A stretch of DNA of 64,000 bases from G963691885 sp963691885 (GCA_963691885.1 OY829843.1:248001-312000); one strand, 5' to 3'. Shown: positions 19,199-34,539, counted from the stretch's first letter. The notes: generated from the sequence alone by a model not told the origin. Numbers and translations are program-made.

Positions 19199-19481
19199 AG
19201 CGATATCTTCTTCTCAAGACCATCTCGTCCAAGATTTCTTCGCCGCCGCCCTTGCCAGTCTTCGCGAGTATTTACCGTCCGAGTTACCCGATGATCAGAT
19301 TCTAAAAACCAGATTGGCTGACCTGGATGTCGACAGCCTTGATTTGATCGAATGGGAAATTTCCATCTATGACCAATTCACGTTCACAAAAGATCTGGAT
19401 TATCTGAACGAAATGGACACGGTTGACGAGATTTTGGGTCAATACGCCGCCCTTCTTGAAGGGGTTAATTCCCCTTCTTAG
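19182..19481 (+). CDS. acyl carrier protein
   Basis: Protein of 99 residues with the phosphopantetheine attachment motif LDVDSLDLIEWEI; Ser52 is the expected 4'-phosphopantetheine site. The charge pattern (acidic, helices II-III) fits a discrete ACP. The N-terminal ~18 residues are extra compared with a minimal ACP. The ATG at 19182 lies within the end of the P450-like gene, so the two are translationally coupled. No ketosynthase or acyl-activating enzyme is adjacent; the glycogen operon follows. It is probably a dedicated carrier rather than the housekeeping AcpP. Confidence 0.82.
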   Translation: MSQKSEAISSSQDHLVQDFFAAALASLREYLPSELPDDQILKTRLADLDVDSLDLIEWEISIYDQFTFTKDLDYLNEMDTVDEILGQYAALLEGVNSPS

Positions 19482-19542
19482 ATTCCGCCCCCCCGATCGC
19501 CCAGGTTCCAATTCCGTATACACGTGTGAAATCACGGGAAGA

Positions 19543-19560
19543 TTGGCGGATTACTGCCAA
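19543..19560. promoter_or_regulatory. inverted repeat in the leader of the glycogen operon
   Basis: TTGGCGG and CTGCCAA pair over seven bases (one G-T) around an ATTA loop, about 95 bases before the glgP start. No T-run follows on either strand, so an intrinsic terminator is unlikely. An operator or an RNA hairpin is possible. A C7 tract and an ACACGTGT palindrome lie just upstream. Confidence 0.3.
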
Positions 19561-19654
19561 AAATAGACTTGTGCGATATGGCCGCTTGGTGTGTGCTGCA
19601 TTGCAGCTCCGTTTATCCAACCGGGACCCGCCGCCTTTATTCAAGGATGTCCGC

Positions 19655-22027
19655 ATGACACAGTCCGATCTTCGCGAAGCAATCTTGCATCATTTGAAAT
19701 ATTCTTTGGGCAAAGACCCTGCGAACGCCAAAACCTATGACTGGCGGATGTCTCTGTCGCTCGCCATTCGGGATCAGATTGTCGACCCGTGGTTTGCAGC
19801 TACAAGGGCCGGATATGCGGGCCAGCACAAGCGGGTCTATTATCTTTCGATGGAGTTTCTGATCGGTCGATTGCTGGGTGACGCGGTCGTCAACCTCGGC
19901 TTGCTGGACAATGCGCGGGCCATATTTGAAGATTTGGGACTAGATTTCGACACCGTCATTTCGAACGAACCTGACGCCGCATTGGGTAACGGCGGCCTTG
20001 GACGATTGGCGGCCTGTTTTCTGGATTCGCTGTCCACAATCGGCTGTCCTGCCTATGGATATGGCATCCGCTATGAGCACGGGTTGTTTCGCCAGCGCTT
20101 CGTTGATGGGAGGCAGGTTGAGGAACCTGAAGACTGGTTGACGCAAAAGCATGCCTGGGAATTCGAACGTCCAGAAGCCTCTGTCAGCATCGGATTCGGA
20201 GGATCGGTCGAGCATCATGGATCGCGGGCGATCTGGACGCCATCGGAGCAGGTGATTGCCAGTTCCTATGACACGCCCATCATTGGGTGGCAGGGACGCT
20301 GGGCCAACACGTTACGCCTTTGGGGCGCGGTCGCGACCAAGACGTTTGATCTGGAGCGCTTTAACGCCGGCGACTACGCCGCCGCCGCAGAGCCAGAGGC
20401 GACGGCGCGAACAATTTCCCGGGTGCTCTATCCGGACGACACGACTGATCAGGGCAAGGAATTGCGTCTGAAGCAGGAATATTTCTTCACCGCCGCATCG
20501 CTAAGAGACATTCTTCGACGCTTCCTTAGTGAATATGACGACCTTCATATCTTGCCAAAGAAGGTCGCGATCCAATTGAATGACACACATCCGGCAATTG
20601 CCGGACCGGAACTGACGCGTTTGCTGCATGACGAGCATGGGCTGGATTTTGAGACGGCAATGACCCTGTCCCAGCAATGCCTGTCATATACAAACCACAC
20701 CTTGTTGCCCGAAGCGCTGGAGCGCTGGTCAGAAGGCCTAATGAGCTTCCTGTTGCCGCGCCATATGGACATCATTGCACGGATTGACGAAACCCACGCC
20801 AAGCAGAATCCCAATCGGTCTCTCTCGGTCCGGGAACATGGCGAGGTCAAGATGGGTGAAATGTCCTTTATCATGGCGCATAAGGTAAACGGCGTCTCTG
20901 CGCTGCATACCGATCTGATGAAGAAAACTGTGTTTCAGGAATTGCACCACCTTCATCCAGATCGGATCGTCAATCAGACGAATGGTGTGACACCAAGGCG
21001 CTGGCTTCTGTCCTGTAACGCATCTTTGAGTCAGTTGATCGATGATACAATTGGCGAGGGCTGGGTTGACGATCTGGAACGCCTGGCTGAGCTGGAAGAG
21101 TATGTCGACGATGCATCCTTCAAAGAATCGTATGCAGCGGCGAAGAGGGAGAACAAGGTCAACCTTTCCAATTGGCTGGCCACAACACACAATACCCAAA
21201 TTGATCCAGACGCCATGTTCGATGTCCAGATCAAGCGCCTGCACGAATACAAGCGCCAGCACCTGAACATTCTGGAAACCATCGCACTCTGGCGTGCAAT
21301 CCAGGATGATCCGAACGGGGATTGGACACCCAGGGTGAAAATTTTTGGCGGCAAGGCGGCACCCGGTTACGTGTTGGCCAAGGAAATCATCCATCTGATC
21401 AACAGTGTTGCTGAGACAATCAACAACGACCCGCTGACCTCCAAATATCTGAAGGTGGTCTTCACCCCCAACTATAACGTCACCCAGGCGGAACGGCTTA
21501 TCCCCGCCGCCGATCTGTCAGAACAGATTTCAACCGCAGGCAAAGAGGCGTCCGGTACCGGCAATATGAAGTTTGCCCTGAACGGCGCGCTAACCATTGG
21601 CACACTTGATGGTGCGAATGTGGAGATCCGGGACCATGTCGGGGAAGAGAATTTCTTTCTGTTCGGAATGAAGGTGGATGAGGTTGATGAGAGACGCGCC
21701 GTTCCCGATCATGCATCTGATGCGATTGCAAAATCCCACGCGCTGGCGAGAGCAATCTCGGATGTTGAACACGGTGTGTTTTCACCAGACGACCATTCCC
21801 GGTTTCACAGTCTGGTTGGCAATCTGCGCGGGTCCGACTACTTCCTGGTCTGTTCAGATTTTAAGGACTATTTCGAAACACAGCGTCGCGTAGACAAAGC
21901 TTTTCAAGATCGCGACAGCTGGGTCCGTATGGCAATCCTAAACACCGCAAGGACAGGCTGGTTTTCGTCTGATCGCACCATTCGGGGCTATATGAATGAT
22001 GTCTGGAATGCTCGTTCCGCAATTTAG
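19655..22027 (+). CDS. glgP: glycogen phosphorylase
   Basis: Releases glucose-1-phosphate from alpha-1,4-glucan ends using phosphate and pyridoxal phosphate. 790 residues, close to bacterial GlgP. Family segments include VYYLSMEFLIGRLLGDAVVN, the NGGLGRLAACFLDS motif and the cofactor site SGTGNMKFALNGALTIGTLD with PLP-binding Lys639. The ATG at 19655 has AAGGA seven bases upstream; the open frame extends 43 codons further but lacks the family sequence there. First gene of the glg operon; a 67-base gap separates it from glgB. Confidence 0.97.
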   Translation: MTQSDLREAILHHLKYSLGKDPANAKTYDWRMSLSLAIRDQIVDPWFAATRAGYAGQHKRVYYLSMEFLIGRLLGDAVVNLGLLDNARAIFEDLGLDFDTVISNEPDAALGNGGLGRLAACFLDSLSTIGCPAYGYGIRYEHGLFRQRFVDGRQVEEPEDWLTQKHAWEFERPEASVSIGFGGSVEHHGSRAIWTPSEQVIASSYDTPIIGWQGRWANTLRLWGAVATKTFDLERFNAGDYAAAAEPEATARTISRVLYPDDTTDQGKELRLKQEYFFTAASLRDILRRFLSEYDDLHILPKKVAIQLNDTHPAIAGPELTRLLHDEHGLDFETAMTLSQQCLSYTNHTLLPEALERWSEGLMSFLLPRHMDIIARIDETHAKQNPNRSLSVREHGEVKMGEMSFIMAHKVNGVSALHTDLMKKTVFQELHHLHPDRIVNQTNGVTPRRWLLSCNASLSQLIDDTIGEGWVDDLERLAELEEYVDDASFKESYAAAKRENKVNLSNWLATTHNTQIDPDAMFDVQIKRLHEYKRQHLNILETIALWRAIQDDPNGDWTPRVKIFGGKAAPGYVLAKEIIHLINSVAETINNDPLTSKYLKVVFTPNYNVTQAERLIPAADLSEQISTAGKEASGTGNMKFALNGALTIGTLDGANVEIRDHVGEENFFLFGMKVDEVDERRAVPDHASDAIAKSHALARAISDVEHGVFSPDDHSRFHSLVGNLRGSDYFLVCSDFKDYFETQRRVDKAFQDRDSWVRMAILNTARTGWFSSDRTIRGYMNDVWNARSAI

Positions 22028-22094
22028 TCCAAGCACCTGCAAATACCCGATTTATCCGGGATTTTGTTTCACCATACCTGTGGTATAGTGCGCT

Positions 22095-24305
22095 ATGGAT
22101 GGTCGAACTGACAAAGTGGCATGGCATTTCTCGGATGAAGCAGCCCGTCAGATCGCCTATGGGGAACATGACGATCCATTTAGCATATTGGGACCGCATC
22201 AGGATGAAAACGGCACGGTGCTTGTTGCCTTTGATCCGGGTGCAGAGACTCTAAGCGCTATCTCGGACACAACAGAAAAACCTCTTTCCCCCATTCCGGG
22301 GGCCCCCGGTGTGTTTTCCGGACGCATCGAAGATGGCAGATCCTATCGCCTTAAGGGCAGTGGCTACGGAGAAAACTGGGACTACGAAGACGCCTATCGG
22401 TTCGGTCCTGTTCTGGGCGACCTCGACGAGCACTTGATCAGCGAAGGGTCTCACAAGCGGCTTTGGACCGTGCTGGGTGCCCACGTAATGGTCCATGAAG
22501 GCATGGCTGGCACCCATTTCGCCGTTTGGGCCCCAAACGCCAGACAGGTTTCCGTCACAGGTGATTTCAACCAATGGAACCCGGCCCGGCATGTCATGCG
22601 CCGACGCGGTTCCACCGGTGTCTGGGAAATCTTTATTCCCGAACTCGGCGATGGAACCCCTTACAAATACTGCATCACAGGGAAAGACGGACTGAGGCAA
22701 CCGCTGAAGGCCGATCCGCTTGGATTTGGGTCCCAACACCCACCGGAAACAGCCTCCATCGTGCGGGATATTTCCGGCTATGGCTGGCCCGACAAGGACT
22801 GGATGGAAACACGTGCCGATCGAAACGGCATCCACGCCCCCATATCCATCTTTGAGGTGCACCTTCCTTCCTGGCGGCGCCGCTTCAACGAGGGCGGTCG
22901 CGCGCTTTCCTATAAAGAGGCTGCTGAAGAACTGGTTTCCTATGCCCATGATATGGGCTTCACACATATTGAACTGATGCCGGTGCATGAATATCCGTTT
23001 GAAGGTTCATGGGGCTATCAACCAGTCGGCCTCTACGCCCCGACAATCCGCCATGGCCCTCCGCACGAGTTTCGCGACCTGATCGCGGCAGCTCATAAAA
23101 AGGGCATGGGGCTGATTATTGATTGGGTCCCTGGCCATTTTCCCAGCGACGCCCACGGATTGGCCAATTTCGACGGCACCGCCCTCTATGAATATGCCGA
23201 TCCTAAGGAAGGGTTTCACCAGGACTGGAACACCCTGATCTATAATTACGGCCGGAATGAGGTTGCAAATTACCTCATTTCAAACGCGCTGTATTGGCTG
23301 GAAGAATATCATATCGACGGCCTGCGGGTCGACGCGGTGGCCTCCATGCTCTATCGGGATTACTCCCGGCAGGAAGGTGAATGGATCCCCAACAAAAATG
23401 GCGGCCGTGAAAACCTAGAAGCGATCGACCTGTTTCGAAGGTTAAACACCGCCGTCTATGCGGATGTAGATGGCATCATGACCATCGCCGAAGAAAGCAC
23501 CTCCTTTCCCGGCGTGTCCCACCCTGTCAATCACAATGGATTGGGATTTGGGTACAAGTGGAATATGGGATGGATGAATGACACGCTGTCCTACATGGCG
23601 CAGGACCCGGTGCATCGGAAATATCATCACGACAAGATGACCTTTGGTCTGCACTACGCATTTTCCGAGAACTTCATTTTGCCGCTAAGCCATGACGAAG
23701 TTGTCCACGGAAAGGGATCAATGCTGGCCCGCATGCCCGGGAACGACTGGGAAAAGTTTGCCAATCTTCGGAGCTACTACGGCTTCATGTGGGGACATCC
23801 CGGCAAAAAACTGATCTTTATGGGATCTGAATTCGCTCAGCCCCATGAATGGAATCACGATGCAGAAGTTGACTGGGGTGCGGTCGCCCATCCCCTGCAT
23901 GCGGGTGTGCAGAGACTTGTCCGGGATCTGAACACCCTGTACCGCGGGATTGATGCCTTGCATTCCAAGGATTGTGACAGCAGCGGATTTCAGTGGCTCG
24001 TTGTTGATGATGCAGACCAGTCCGTCTTTGCCTGGGTCCGGCGCGGCGTCGGCAATAAAACGGACGTCATCGTGGTATGCAATATGACACCTGTTGAACG
24101 GTCCCACTGGCGCTGCGGCTTGACCCGGGCGGGTGCCTGGACCGAGATCATGAATACAGATGCGGAAATCTATGGCGGCGGAAATCGGGGCAATCTTGGC
24201 ACGATAGAGGCGGAAGCAATACCGTATTCGGGTCAGGCCTTTTCTGCCGAAATAACACTACCACCTTTAACAACTCTATTTTTTGAAAGTGAACAAATAA
24301 TCTAA
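22095..24305 (+). CDS. glgB: 1,4-alpha-glucan branching enzyme
   Basis: Transfers alpha-1,4 chains to alpha-1,6 positions, creating branches. 736 residues with an N-terminal CBM48-like beta domain ([20 protein letters not shown]), the GH13 barrel and a C-terminal beta domain. The nucleophile is Asp413 in [11 protein letters not shown] and the acid/base Glu466 in TIAEEST, with the same 53-residue spacing as the E. coli enzyme; SHDEVVHGK holds the third acid. No clear Shine-Dalgarno precedes the ATG; an ATACC/GGTAT mini-dyad and TATAGT lie just upstream and might mark an internal promoter. Confidence 0.97.
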   Translation: MDGRTDKVAWHFSDEAARQIAYGEHDDPFSILGPHQDENGTVLVAFDPGAETLSAISDTTEKPLSPIPGAPGVFSGRIEDGRSYRLKGSGYGENWDYEDAYRFGPVLGDLDEHLISEGSHKRLWTVLGAHVMVHEGMAGTHFAVWAPNARQVSVTGDFNQWNPARHVMRRRGSTGVWEIFIPELGDGTPYKYCITGKDGLRQPLKADPLGFGSQHPPETASIVRDISGYGWPDKDWMETRADRNGIHAPISIFEVHLPSWRRRFNEGGRALSYKEAAEELVSYAHDMGFTHIELMPVHEYPFEGSWGYQPVGLYAPTIRHGPPHEFRDLIAAAHKKGMGLIIDWVPGHFPSDAHGLANFDGTALYEYADPKEGFHQDWNTLIYNYGRNEVANYLISNALYWLEEYHIDGLRVDAVASMLYRDYSRQEGEWIPNKNGGRENLEAIDLFRRLNTAVYADVDGIMTIAEESTSFPGVSHPVNHNGLGFGYKWNMGWMNDTLSYMAQDPVHRKYHHDKMTFGLHYAFSENFILPLSHDEVVHGKGSMLARMPGNDWEKFANLRSYYGFMWGHPGKKLIFMGSEFAQPHEWNHDAEVDWGAVAHPLHAGVQRLVRDLNTLYRGIDALHSKDCDSSGFQWLVVDDADQSVFAWVRRGVGNKTDVIVVCNMTPVERSHWRCGLTRAGAWTEIMNTDAEIYGGGNRGNLGTIEAEAIPYSGQAFSAEITLPPLTTLFFESEQII

Positions 24306-24319
24306 CACAGGGAAGAGCG

Positions 24320-25585
24320 ATGTTTGAACCCAATCTCAGGTTATCCAACCGCAGTATGGCATTCGTGCTTGCGGGTGGCCGTGGATCACGATTGATGGAA
24401 TTGACCGACAGACGCGCGAAACCGGCGGTCTATTTCGGGGGGAAAACACGCATCATCGACTTTGCCCTTTCCAACGCCCTTAACTCCGGCATCCGAAAAA
24501 TGGCCATAGCAACACAATACAAGGCACATTCATTGATCCGTCACTGCCAGCGCGGGTGGAGCTTTTTTCGGGCGGAGAGGAACGAATATCTGGATATCTT
24601 GCCTGCATCCCAACGGGTCGATGATAGCAAGTGGTACGCCGGAACCGCAGATGCCGTAACCCAAAACATCGACATCATCGACAGCTACAACATTGATTAT
24701 GTCCTGATCCTTGCCGGGGATCACATCTACAAGATGGACTATGAAATCATGCTGAAACAGCATGTTGAGGCAAACGCTGACGTCACCGTCGGCTGCCTTA
24801 CTGTCCCGCGCGAAGAGGCAACCGGCTTTGGCGTTATGGCCGTCGACGCAAGTGATCAAATTACCGATTTTCTGGAAAAACCGGCGGATCCACCCGGAAT
24901 GCCTGATGATCCGGATATGGCTCTGGCCTCTATGGGAATATATGTTTTCAACTGGGCCTTCCTTCGGGCGCTGCTTCTGGAAGACACCGCCAATGAGGAA
25001 TCCACCCATGATTTCGGCAGCGACCTGATCCCCTATATCGTAAAAAATGGAAAAGCAGTCGCACATAGATTCGCCAAGAGCTGCGTGCGTCATTCCAGCG
25101 ACGCCCCGGCCTATTGGCGCGATGTGGGAACTGTTGACGCTTTCTGGAAAGCCAATATCGACTTGACCGACTTTCAACCCGAACTGGATCTATGGGACCG
25201 AAGCTGGCCGATCTGGACCTACTCTGAAAGCGTCCCTCCGGCAAAGTTCATCCATGACCAGGAGGGTCGCCGCGGGTCCGCTGTCAGCTCACTGATCTCG
25301 GGGGGCTGCATTATTTCGGGAACCGAGGTCAAGAATTCCCTGTTCTTCACCGGCGTGCACTCGAACTCATTCTCTTCATTGGAAAATGCTGTTGTCCTGC
25401 CGTATGTGACAATAGAGAGATCTGCCAGACTGAAGAATGTCGTCATTGACCGGGGTGCCCGAATTCCGGCGGGACTGGTTGTCGGGGAAGATCCAGAAGA
25501 AGATGCGAAATGGTTTCGGGTCAGCAGCGGCGGAACGACGCTGATCACACAGAACATGCTGGATAAAAAGGAAGCTGCTGAATGA
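24320..25585 (+). CDS. glgC: glucose-1-phosphate adenylyltransferase
   Basis: Makes ADP-glucose from ATP and glucose-1-phosphate, the committed and usually allosterically controlled step of glycogen synthesis. 421 residues. The nucleotidyl-transfer loop [20 protein letters not shown] is at the N-terminus, with [13 protein letters not shown] for the metal site and a left-handed beta-helix at the C-terminus ([17 protein letters not shown]). GGGAAG precedes the ATG. The gene ends in an ATGA overlap with glgA. Confidence 0.97.
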   Translation: MFEPNLRLSNRSMAFVLAGGRGSRLMELTDRRAKPAVYFGGKTRIIDFALSNALNSGIRKMAIATQYKAHSLIRHCQRGWSFFRAERNEYLDILPASQRVDDSKWYAGTADAVTQNIDIIDSYNIDYVLILAGDHIYKMDYEIMLKQHVEANADVTVGCLTVPREEATGFGVMAVDASDQITDFLEKPADPPGMPDDPDMALASMGIYVFNWAFLRALLLEDTANEESTHDFGSDLIPYIVKNGKAVAHRFAKSCVRHSSDAPAYWRDVGTVDAFWKANIDLTDFQPELDLWDRSWPIWTYSESVPPAKFIHDQEGRRGSAVSSLISGGCIISGTEVKNSLFFTGVHSNSFSSLENAVVLPYVTIERSARLKNVVIDRGARIPAGLVVGEDPEEDAKWFRVSSGGTTLITQNMLDKKEAAE

Positions 25586-27024
25586 GGCAGGCCCTGTCTG
25601 TTGTTTCGGAATGTGCGCCGCTGATAAAAACCGGTGGGTTAGCCGACGTCGCCGGTGCCCTGCCGGCCGCGCTGGCCCATGAAGGGTGGCACCTGCGCAG
25701 TATTTTGCCCGGCTACCCGTCGGTCATGAGACCGCTGAAATCCGGAACGGCAACAAGCACGGTCGTCGAGCTTGAAACGCTCTTTGGTGGACCTGCTCGG
25801 CTTCTGTCCTGCAACCTGGCAGGCCTTGATATGCTGATCCTGGATGCACCCCATCTTTATGATCGCGAAGGGTCCATCTATCTGGGTCTGGATGGAAATG
25901 ACTGGCCAGACAACCCGGTGCGCTTTGCCGCCCTTTCACGGGTGGCGGCCTGGCTGGCCACATCAGGACCTGAAGAGTACCGACCCGAGATCCTGCACCT
26001 CCATGACTGGCAAGCGGGGTTGACGCCAATCTATCTGAAACAAATGGCCAAAGGCCCGGTGCCCGGCACCCTTTTCACCATTCACAACATCGCCTTTCAT
26101 GGTCTGGCCGATCAATCCATGCTGAGCAAACTGCAGCTGCCTCGTCAGAGTTTTACACCGGTCGGGTTTGAGTTTTACGGCAAGATTTCCGCCCTGAAGG
26201 CTGGCCTGATGTTCAGTGACAAACTGACGACCGTCAGCCCACAATACGCCCTGGAGCTTATGGAGCCCGAGTTCGGCATGGGCCTGGACGGGGTCCTGCG
26301 GCACCGGCGGAATGATCTTGTCGGCATCCTCAACGGTATTGATCTGGATGGCTGGAACCCCAGCGATGACGAGCACATCGTCTCTTATACGACGGCACGT
26401 GGTAAGGCCCGAAACAAGGCACGGCTTCGCAAAGAATTTGATCTGCCACAGACAGACGGCCCCCTCGCGGTTGTCGTCACCCGCCTGACAACCCAAAAAG
26501 GGCTCGACCTGCTGCTGGAGGCGTTGCCCGGCTTGATCGACAATGGTGGTCAACTGGCCCTGCTTGGCAGTGGTGACCACGACCTGGAACTGGGCTTCAT
26601 GCGACTGGCCGCCAATTCCCCGAATGTTGGCGTCAGGATTGGTTATGATGAAAGCCTTTCCCATCGTCTTATCGCTGGCGGGGATGCAATTTTGGTTCCG
26701 TCACGGTTCGAACCCTGCGGCCTGACACAGCTCTATGGCTTGCGCTACGGAACCATTCCCGTTGTGGCGCGGACAGGTGGATTGTCAGATACGGTAGTCC
26801 ACGCAAATGAGGTTGCCCTGCGCAGCGGAGTCGCAACCGGCATTCAGGTTGCCCCTAACAGTTCCAGCGCACTCTATGAAGGGTTAAAGACACTTTGTAC
26901 CCTATACTCTGAATCCGGGACTTGGGCGAAGATACAAAAGAACGCGATGAAGCAGGCCGTTGGATGGGGGCCATCCGCTTCTCACTATGCAGCACTCTAT
27001 AACGGGTTAAGCAAACAGGCATGA
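25582..27024 (+). CDS. glgA: glycogen synthase (ADP-glucose)
   Basis: GT5 glycosyltransferase of 480 residues adding glucose from ADP-glucose to the glucan non-reducing end. The N-terminal [13 protein letters not shown] loop (residues ~14-26) binds ADP-glucose; [13 protein letters not shown] begins the C-terminal lobe, and [19 protein letters not shown] carries the E-x7-E-type donor site. The ATG at 25582 overlaps the glgC stop, and its own stop overlaps the glgX start, so translation of all three is coupled. Confidence 0.97.
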   Translation: MRQALSVVSECAPLIKTGGLADVAGALPAALAHEGWHLRSILPGYPSVMRPLKSGTATSTVVELETLFGGPARLLSCNLAGLDMLILDAPHLYDREGSIYLGLDGNDWPDNPVRFAALSRVAAWLATSGPEEYRPEILHLHDWQAGLTPIYLKQMAKGPVPGTLFTIHNIAFHGLADQSMLSKLQLPRQSFTPVGFEFYGKISALKAGLMFSDKLTTVSPQYALELMEPEFGMGLDGVLRHRRNDLVGILNGIDLDGWNPSDDEHIVSYTTARGKARNKARLRKEFDLPQTDGPLAVVVTRLTTQKGLDLLLEALPGLIDNGGQLALLGSGDHDLELGFMRLAANSPNVGVRIGYDESLSHRLIAGGDAILVPSRFEPCGLTQLYGLRYGTIPVVARTGGLSDTVVHANEVALRSGVATGIQVAPNSSSALYEGLKTLCTLYSESGTWAKIQKNAMKQAVGWGPSASHYAALYNGLSKQA

Positions 27025-29119
27025 CAGACCGTTTTTTGATGCATGCCGGGACACCGAACCCTATGGGTGCGACCATTGCCGAGGGCGGGGTCAACTTTTC
27101 GGTCTTTTCCGATCACGCAGAGCGCATGACGCTTTGCCTGTTTTCGGAAGATGGAAAAGCCGAAATCGCACGCCTCAACCTGCCCGAACGCGAGGGCGGC
27201 ATCTGGTACGGCTTTGTGGAAGGCGTCAAGCCAGGGCAGATTTATGGATATCGCGCGGACGGGCCGTATCGCCCCGAAGACGGTCATCGCTTCAACGCAA
27301 ACAAGCTTCTGATTGATCCCTATGCCCGCAAGCTGACCCAAAGCCCTGCCTGGTCTCCGCATTTGCTTGGGTTCAAGATGCGTCATCCGGACAAAGATCT
27401 GAGTTTCGACAGGAACGACAGTGCGCCCCATGTCGCCAAATCCATCGTCGCCCCCCTGCCCTCGCCCGTTGACGAGGCAGCACGGCCAAAGATCGCCGTT
27501 GATAAAATGATCATCTATGAGGCGCACGTGAAGGGCCTGACAAAACTGTGGCCGGGAATCGATCAAGCCGGGACATATACCGCCCTGTCATCTGACCCTG
27601 TTCTGGATCATCTTCTGGATCTGGGGATTACCAGTATCGAGCTTCTGCCGAACCAGGCCTTTGTCAACGATGCCTTTCTTGTGCGTCGTAAACTGCGGAA
27701 TTACTGGGGCTACCAGACCCTGTGTTTTCTGGCACCCGAACCACGCTACGCAACCGATGACAGTCTGACAGAATTTCGGGCGATGGTGGACAGGTTTCAC
27801 CAGGCCGGTATCGAGGTCCTGATGGATGTCGTTTACAACCATACCTGCGAAGGCAACGAGATTGGCCCGACAATGAGTTTTCGCGGTCTCGACAACAGCA
27901 GTTATTATCGTCTGGCAGAGAACAAGCGTTTTTATATCAACGATACCGGGACCGGAAACACGTTTAATATCGATCATCCCATGGTGCTTCGTCTCGTCCT
28001 GGACTCGCTGCGCTATTGGGTTGAGGTAATGGGGGTCGATGGATTTCGGTTTGATCTGTGTTCAACACTGGGGCGGACGCCGGATGGGTTTGACCGCAAC
28101 AGCGCCTTCTTTAAATCAGTGCGCCAGGACCCTGTGCTTTCCCGCGTTAAACTGATCGCGGAACCGTGGGACATTGGCCCAGGTGGCTATCAGTTGGGTG
28201 CCTATCCACCATCATTTCAGGAATGGAATGACAAGTTTCGCGATGGTGTCCGCCGGTTCTGGCGCGGTGACAAGGATCTGGCCCGGGACTTCACCCAGAG
28301 GATTGCCGGCTCTGCACTACAGTTCGATCACTCCGACCGGCTGGCCACCAGTTCGGTCAATCTGATCACGGCCCATGACGGTTTCACCCTGCAAGATGTC
28401 GTTTCCTACAACACGCGCCATAACGAGGCCAATCAAGAAGGCGGCCGGGACGGACATGGGGAGAACTTCTCGGACAATATGGGCGTTGAAGGGCCCAGCT
28501 CAAATCCCGCGATTGTCAAAGCACGGGCTTTGAGAAAACGGAATTTGATGGCCAGCCTCTTGCTGGCTCAAGGCACGCCGATGATCCTGGGTGGAGACGA
28601 GATCGGCAATTCACAGACCGGCAACAACAACGCCTATTGTCAGGACAATGAAACAGGTTGGGTGGATTGGACACAAGCGGACTGGGATTTCCAAACTTTC
28701 ACCAAGCGTCTTATCCAGTTTCGAAAGATGAACCCTGTGCTCAGTCAGAAAAAATTTTTGCACGGGACCATTACAGGAGATCATGAAACGCCGGATATTG
28801 CCTGGTACCGATCCAATGGCGCTGTCATGAATGCCACCGATTGGGACGATCCCGACCTTGCCATGATCTGTGTTTTGATCCGAAAATCACAAGAAACGTC
28901 ATCAACTTTCCCGTTGCCTGACCCCGTATTCCTGATCTTCAATCGTGGGGAAAGACAGATTGTTACCTTACCAAATCCCGACGATGAGATGGGCTGGTTT
29001 CTTGAGGTAAACACGGCCGAGCCCAACCAGAACCCGGCGGTCACAGATATCGATACAATCGCCGTGACCTCAAATAGCGTCTGCGCGCTGCGCATGGGAC
29101 GAAAACTGGTGGACAATTC

Positions 29120-29123
<4 letters not shown>
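27021..29123 (+). CDS. glgX: glycogen debranching enzyme (isoamylase type)
   Basis: Hydrolyses alpha-1,6 branch points left by phosphorylase. 700 residues: N-terminal CBM48-like domain (GGVNFSVFSDHAERMTLCLF), a GH13 barrel with VDGFRFDLCSTLGR holding the nucleophile Asp, LIAEPWDIGPGGYQLG with the acid/base Glu, and NLITAHDGFTLQDVVSYN. The ATG at 27021 overlaps the glgA stop. The stop overlaps the GTG start of malQ. Confidence 0.96.
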
Positions 29124-32730
<3,607 letters not shown>

Positions 32731-32739
32731 GGCAACATC

Positions 32740-32756
32740 AAGCCGAAGGCGGTTTT
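32740..32756 (+). terminator. weak candidate terminator after pgm
   Basis: AAGCCG and CGGTTT can pair over six bases (one G-T) around an AAGG loop, followed only by a short T/A stretch. It is placed correctly between the pgm stop and the convergent sensor kinase stop. The stem is short, so termination may be inefficient. Confidence 0.3.
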
Positions 32757-32757
32757 A

Positions 32758-34539
32758 TTACCCATTGGTAATCGGGTTGACCAAACGCGAAACGGGCAAA
32801 CGCACTGTGAACGTAGAGCCCTCCCCGGGGGCGCTGCGTAGAGACACATGTCCATCATGCGCACCTACAATTGCAGCAACAATGGTCAACCCCAGACCGG
32901 AACCTTCGTGTTTTCGGGCCAGGGAATTTTCAACCTGATGGAACGCGGTCCAGATTTCATCCACCTCTTCTTCGGAAATCCCGATCCCCGTATCTGAAAC
33001 ACTGACCTCCACGCCTTCCGGCCCTGCTGTGGCGCTCAGGGTTACCTTTCCGTTTTCCGGTGTGAATTTTACAGCATTGCCGATCAAGTTGATCAGGACT
33101 TGCCGGAACAACCGTTCATCGACCCGCAGCAATAGGTCCGGATCAGGGCATGAGTCACTGAAGTCGATATGCTTTGTCTCGGCCAAGACACGGTTTGACC
33201 GGTGCATCGCCCGGAGGATTTCACAAACGGAAATTGTGTCTTCCTCCAGTTCCCGAACCGAACCCATCTTTGAGATAAGCAAAACATCATTAATCAGTGA
33301 ATAGAGATGTTCTCCCGCAAGGTAGATATCTTTTGCACATTCATAGTATTTTTCATCAATATCGCCATAAAGCTTGTCTTTCATAACCTCGGAAAAGCCA
33401 AGGATGGCATTGAGAGGAGTGCGGAACTCGTGGCTGGTAACCGCCAAAAATTCTGACTTGGCCCGGTTTGCCTGGTCGGCTTCTGCCAGCGCACCCAACA
33501 GCTCAGTGTTGACCCGGGACACTTCGTCCGCCATCGAATTAAATGACCTGGAGACCTCCAGCAACTCGCTCGGCTTCCATCCCCTTTCGATCACAACCCG
33601 TGCATCAAGATTACCGGCGGCCATTTCCGATGACGCATCCGCAACGGATTGGAGCGAGCGAGACAGGTACCCCGACAGGAACCAACCTAGCAGGCCCGCC
33701 GCCAAAAGGCCGACGACCCCAACAAGAGCCGCAGAGCGTTGAATGACCTCTGCCTCCTGCCGAATTTCAGAAACCGGCTGGGGCACCATCACCCCCCATC
33801 CCGGTGTCGAGACACCTGTGAAACCTGTGACCATATCGGCATTTAATGCGGGGGAGAAAAACTGAGAAGTGCCGGTCTCGCCCGCCAACATGCGCTTTAC
33901 AGGATCAACCGCACTCAAATCCTTGATCTGTTGTTGCCAGTCATCGAGGGGATGGGCAATAACCTGTCCGGCCGAATCAACAATCGCCGCGTGTCCCAAA
34001 ACGCCAAAAGAAACGGCCTTTCCCTGTTCGACAACATATGTCGTCAGGACGGCTGCAACCGTCAAAACGTCATCATGAGCCCGCAGAAGATAAAATACGG
34101 GACGGTCCCTGGGGTCTTTCATCACGGGGGAAAAAACCGTTTCACCGGGCTTCAATAGCGCCTTAAACCGGTTGAACCTTTTTTCGGAAATGATCGAAGG
34201 GCATTCAAAACGGTCCGTTTCCAGGGACGCGATGATCCGCCCGGTTTCAATATCGGCAAAACAAAAATGCACAAAGTTGAGGCTCGTCAAAAACTGGCGA
34301 ACATCCCCGGGTGCAGTGCCGGTCAGGTTTGAGCCCGCCATCAACTCAAATGCGTTCTTTAGGTCCAGTGTATACCGCTCTAGCGCAGCCCCGACATTGC
34401 GTGCGATGACAAGGTTTTTGTCCTTTACGCCGGTGATTTGCCGGTCCAATGCATCCGCAAAGATCCACGACGCCAACACCAGCACGGACAAGAAAGCAAT
34501 GCCGGAAAAACACAGAAAAAAGAAAACACGCAAGTTCAT
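32758..34539 (-). CDS. membrane sensor histidine kinase with Cache-like periplasmic domain
   Basis: 593 residues. TM1 about 8-30, a periplasmic double-Cache-like region to ~265 (VFYLLRAHDDVLTVAAV, then GHAAIVDSAGQVIAHP), TM2 ~268-290, HAMP ~290-345, then HisKA with phospho-acceptor His370 (SHEFRTPLNAILGFSE) and an HATPase domain (N-box NLIGNAVKFTPENG, SDTGIGIS, GSGLGLTIV). No receiver domain and no adjacent response regulator gene, so it is an orphan kinase. It is convergent with pgm and divergent from the GBBH-like gene. Confidence 0.92.
   Translation of the reverse strand: MNLRVFFFLCFSGIAFLSVLVLASWIFADALDRQITGVKDKNLVIARNVGAALERYTLDLKNAFELMAGSNLTGTAPGDVRQFLTSLNFVHFCFADIETGRIIASLETDRFECPSIISEKRFNRFKALLKPGETVFSPVMKDPRDRPVFYLLRAHDDVLTVAAVLTTYVVEQGKAVSFGVLGHAAIVDSAGQVIAHPLDDWQQQIKDLSAVDPVKRMLAGETGTSQFFSPALNADMVTGFTGVSTPGWGVMVPQPVSEIRQEAEVIQRSAALVGVVGLLAAGLLGWFLSGYLSRSLQSVADASSEMAAGNLDARVVIERGWKPSELLEVSRSFNSMADEVSRVNTELLGALAEADQANRAKSEFLAVTSHEFRTPLNAILGFSEVMKDKLYGDIDEKYYECAKDIYLAGEHLYSLINDVLLISKMGSVRELEEDTISVCEILRAMHRSNRVLAETKHIDFSDSCPDPDLLLRVDERLFRQVLINLIGNAVKFTPENGKVTLSATAGPEGVEVSVSDTGIGISEEEVDEIWTAFHQVENSLARKHEGSGLGLTIVAAIVGAHDGHVSLRSAPGEGSTFTVRLPVSRLVNPITNG

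Noticed and set aside
19543..19560. Intrinsic terminator between the ACP gene and glgP
   Set aside because: The hairpin is real but no T-run follows on either strand; kept only as an inverted repeat.
22050..22094. Internal promoter of glgB with ATACC/GGTAT dyad and TATAGT
   Set aside because: No acceptable -35 box at normal spacing; left as a remark in the glgB entry.
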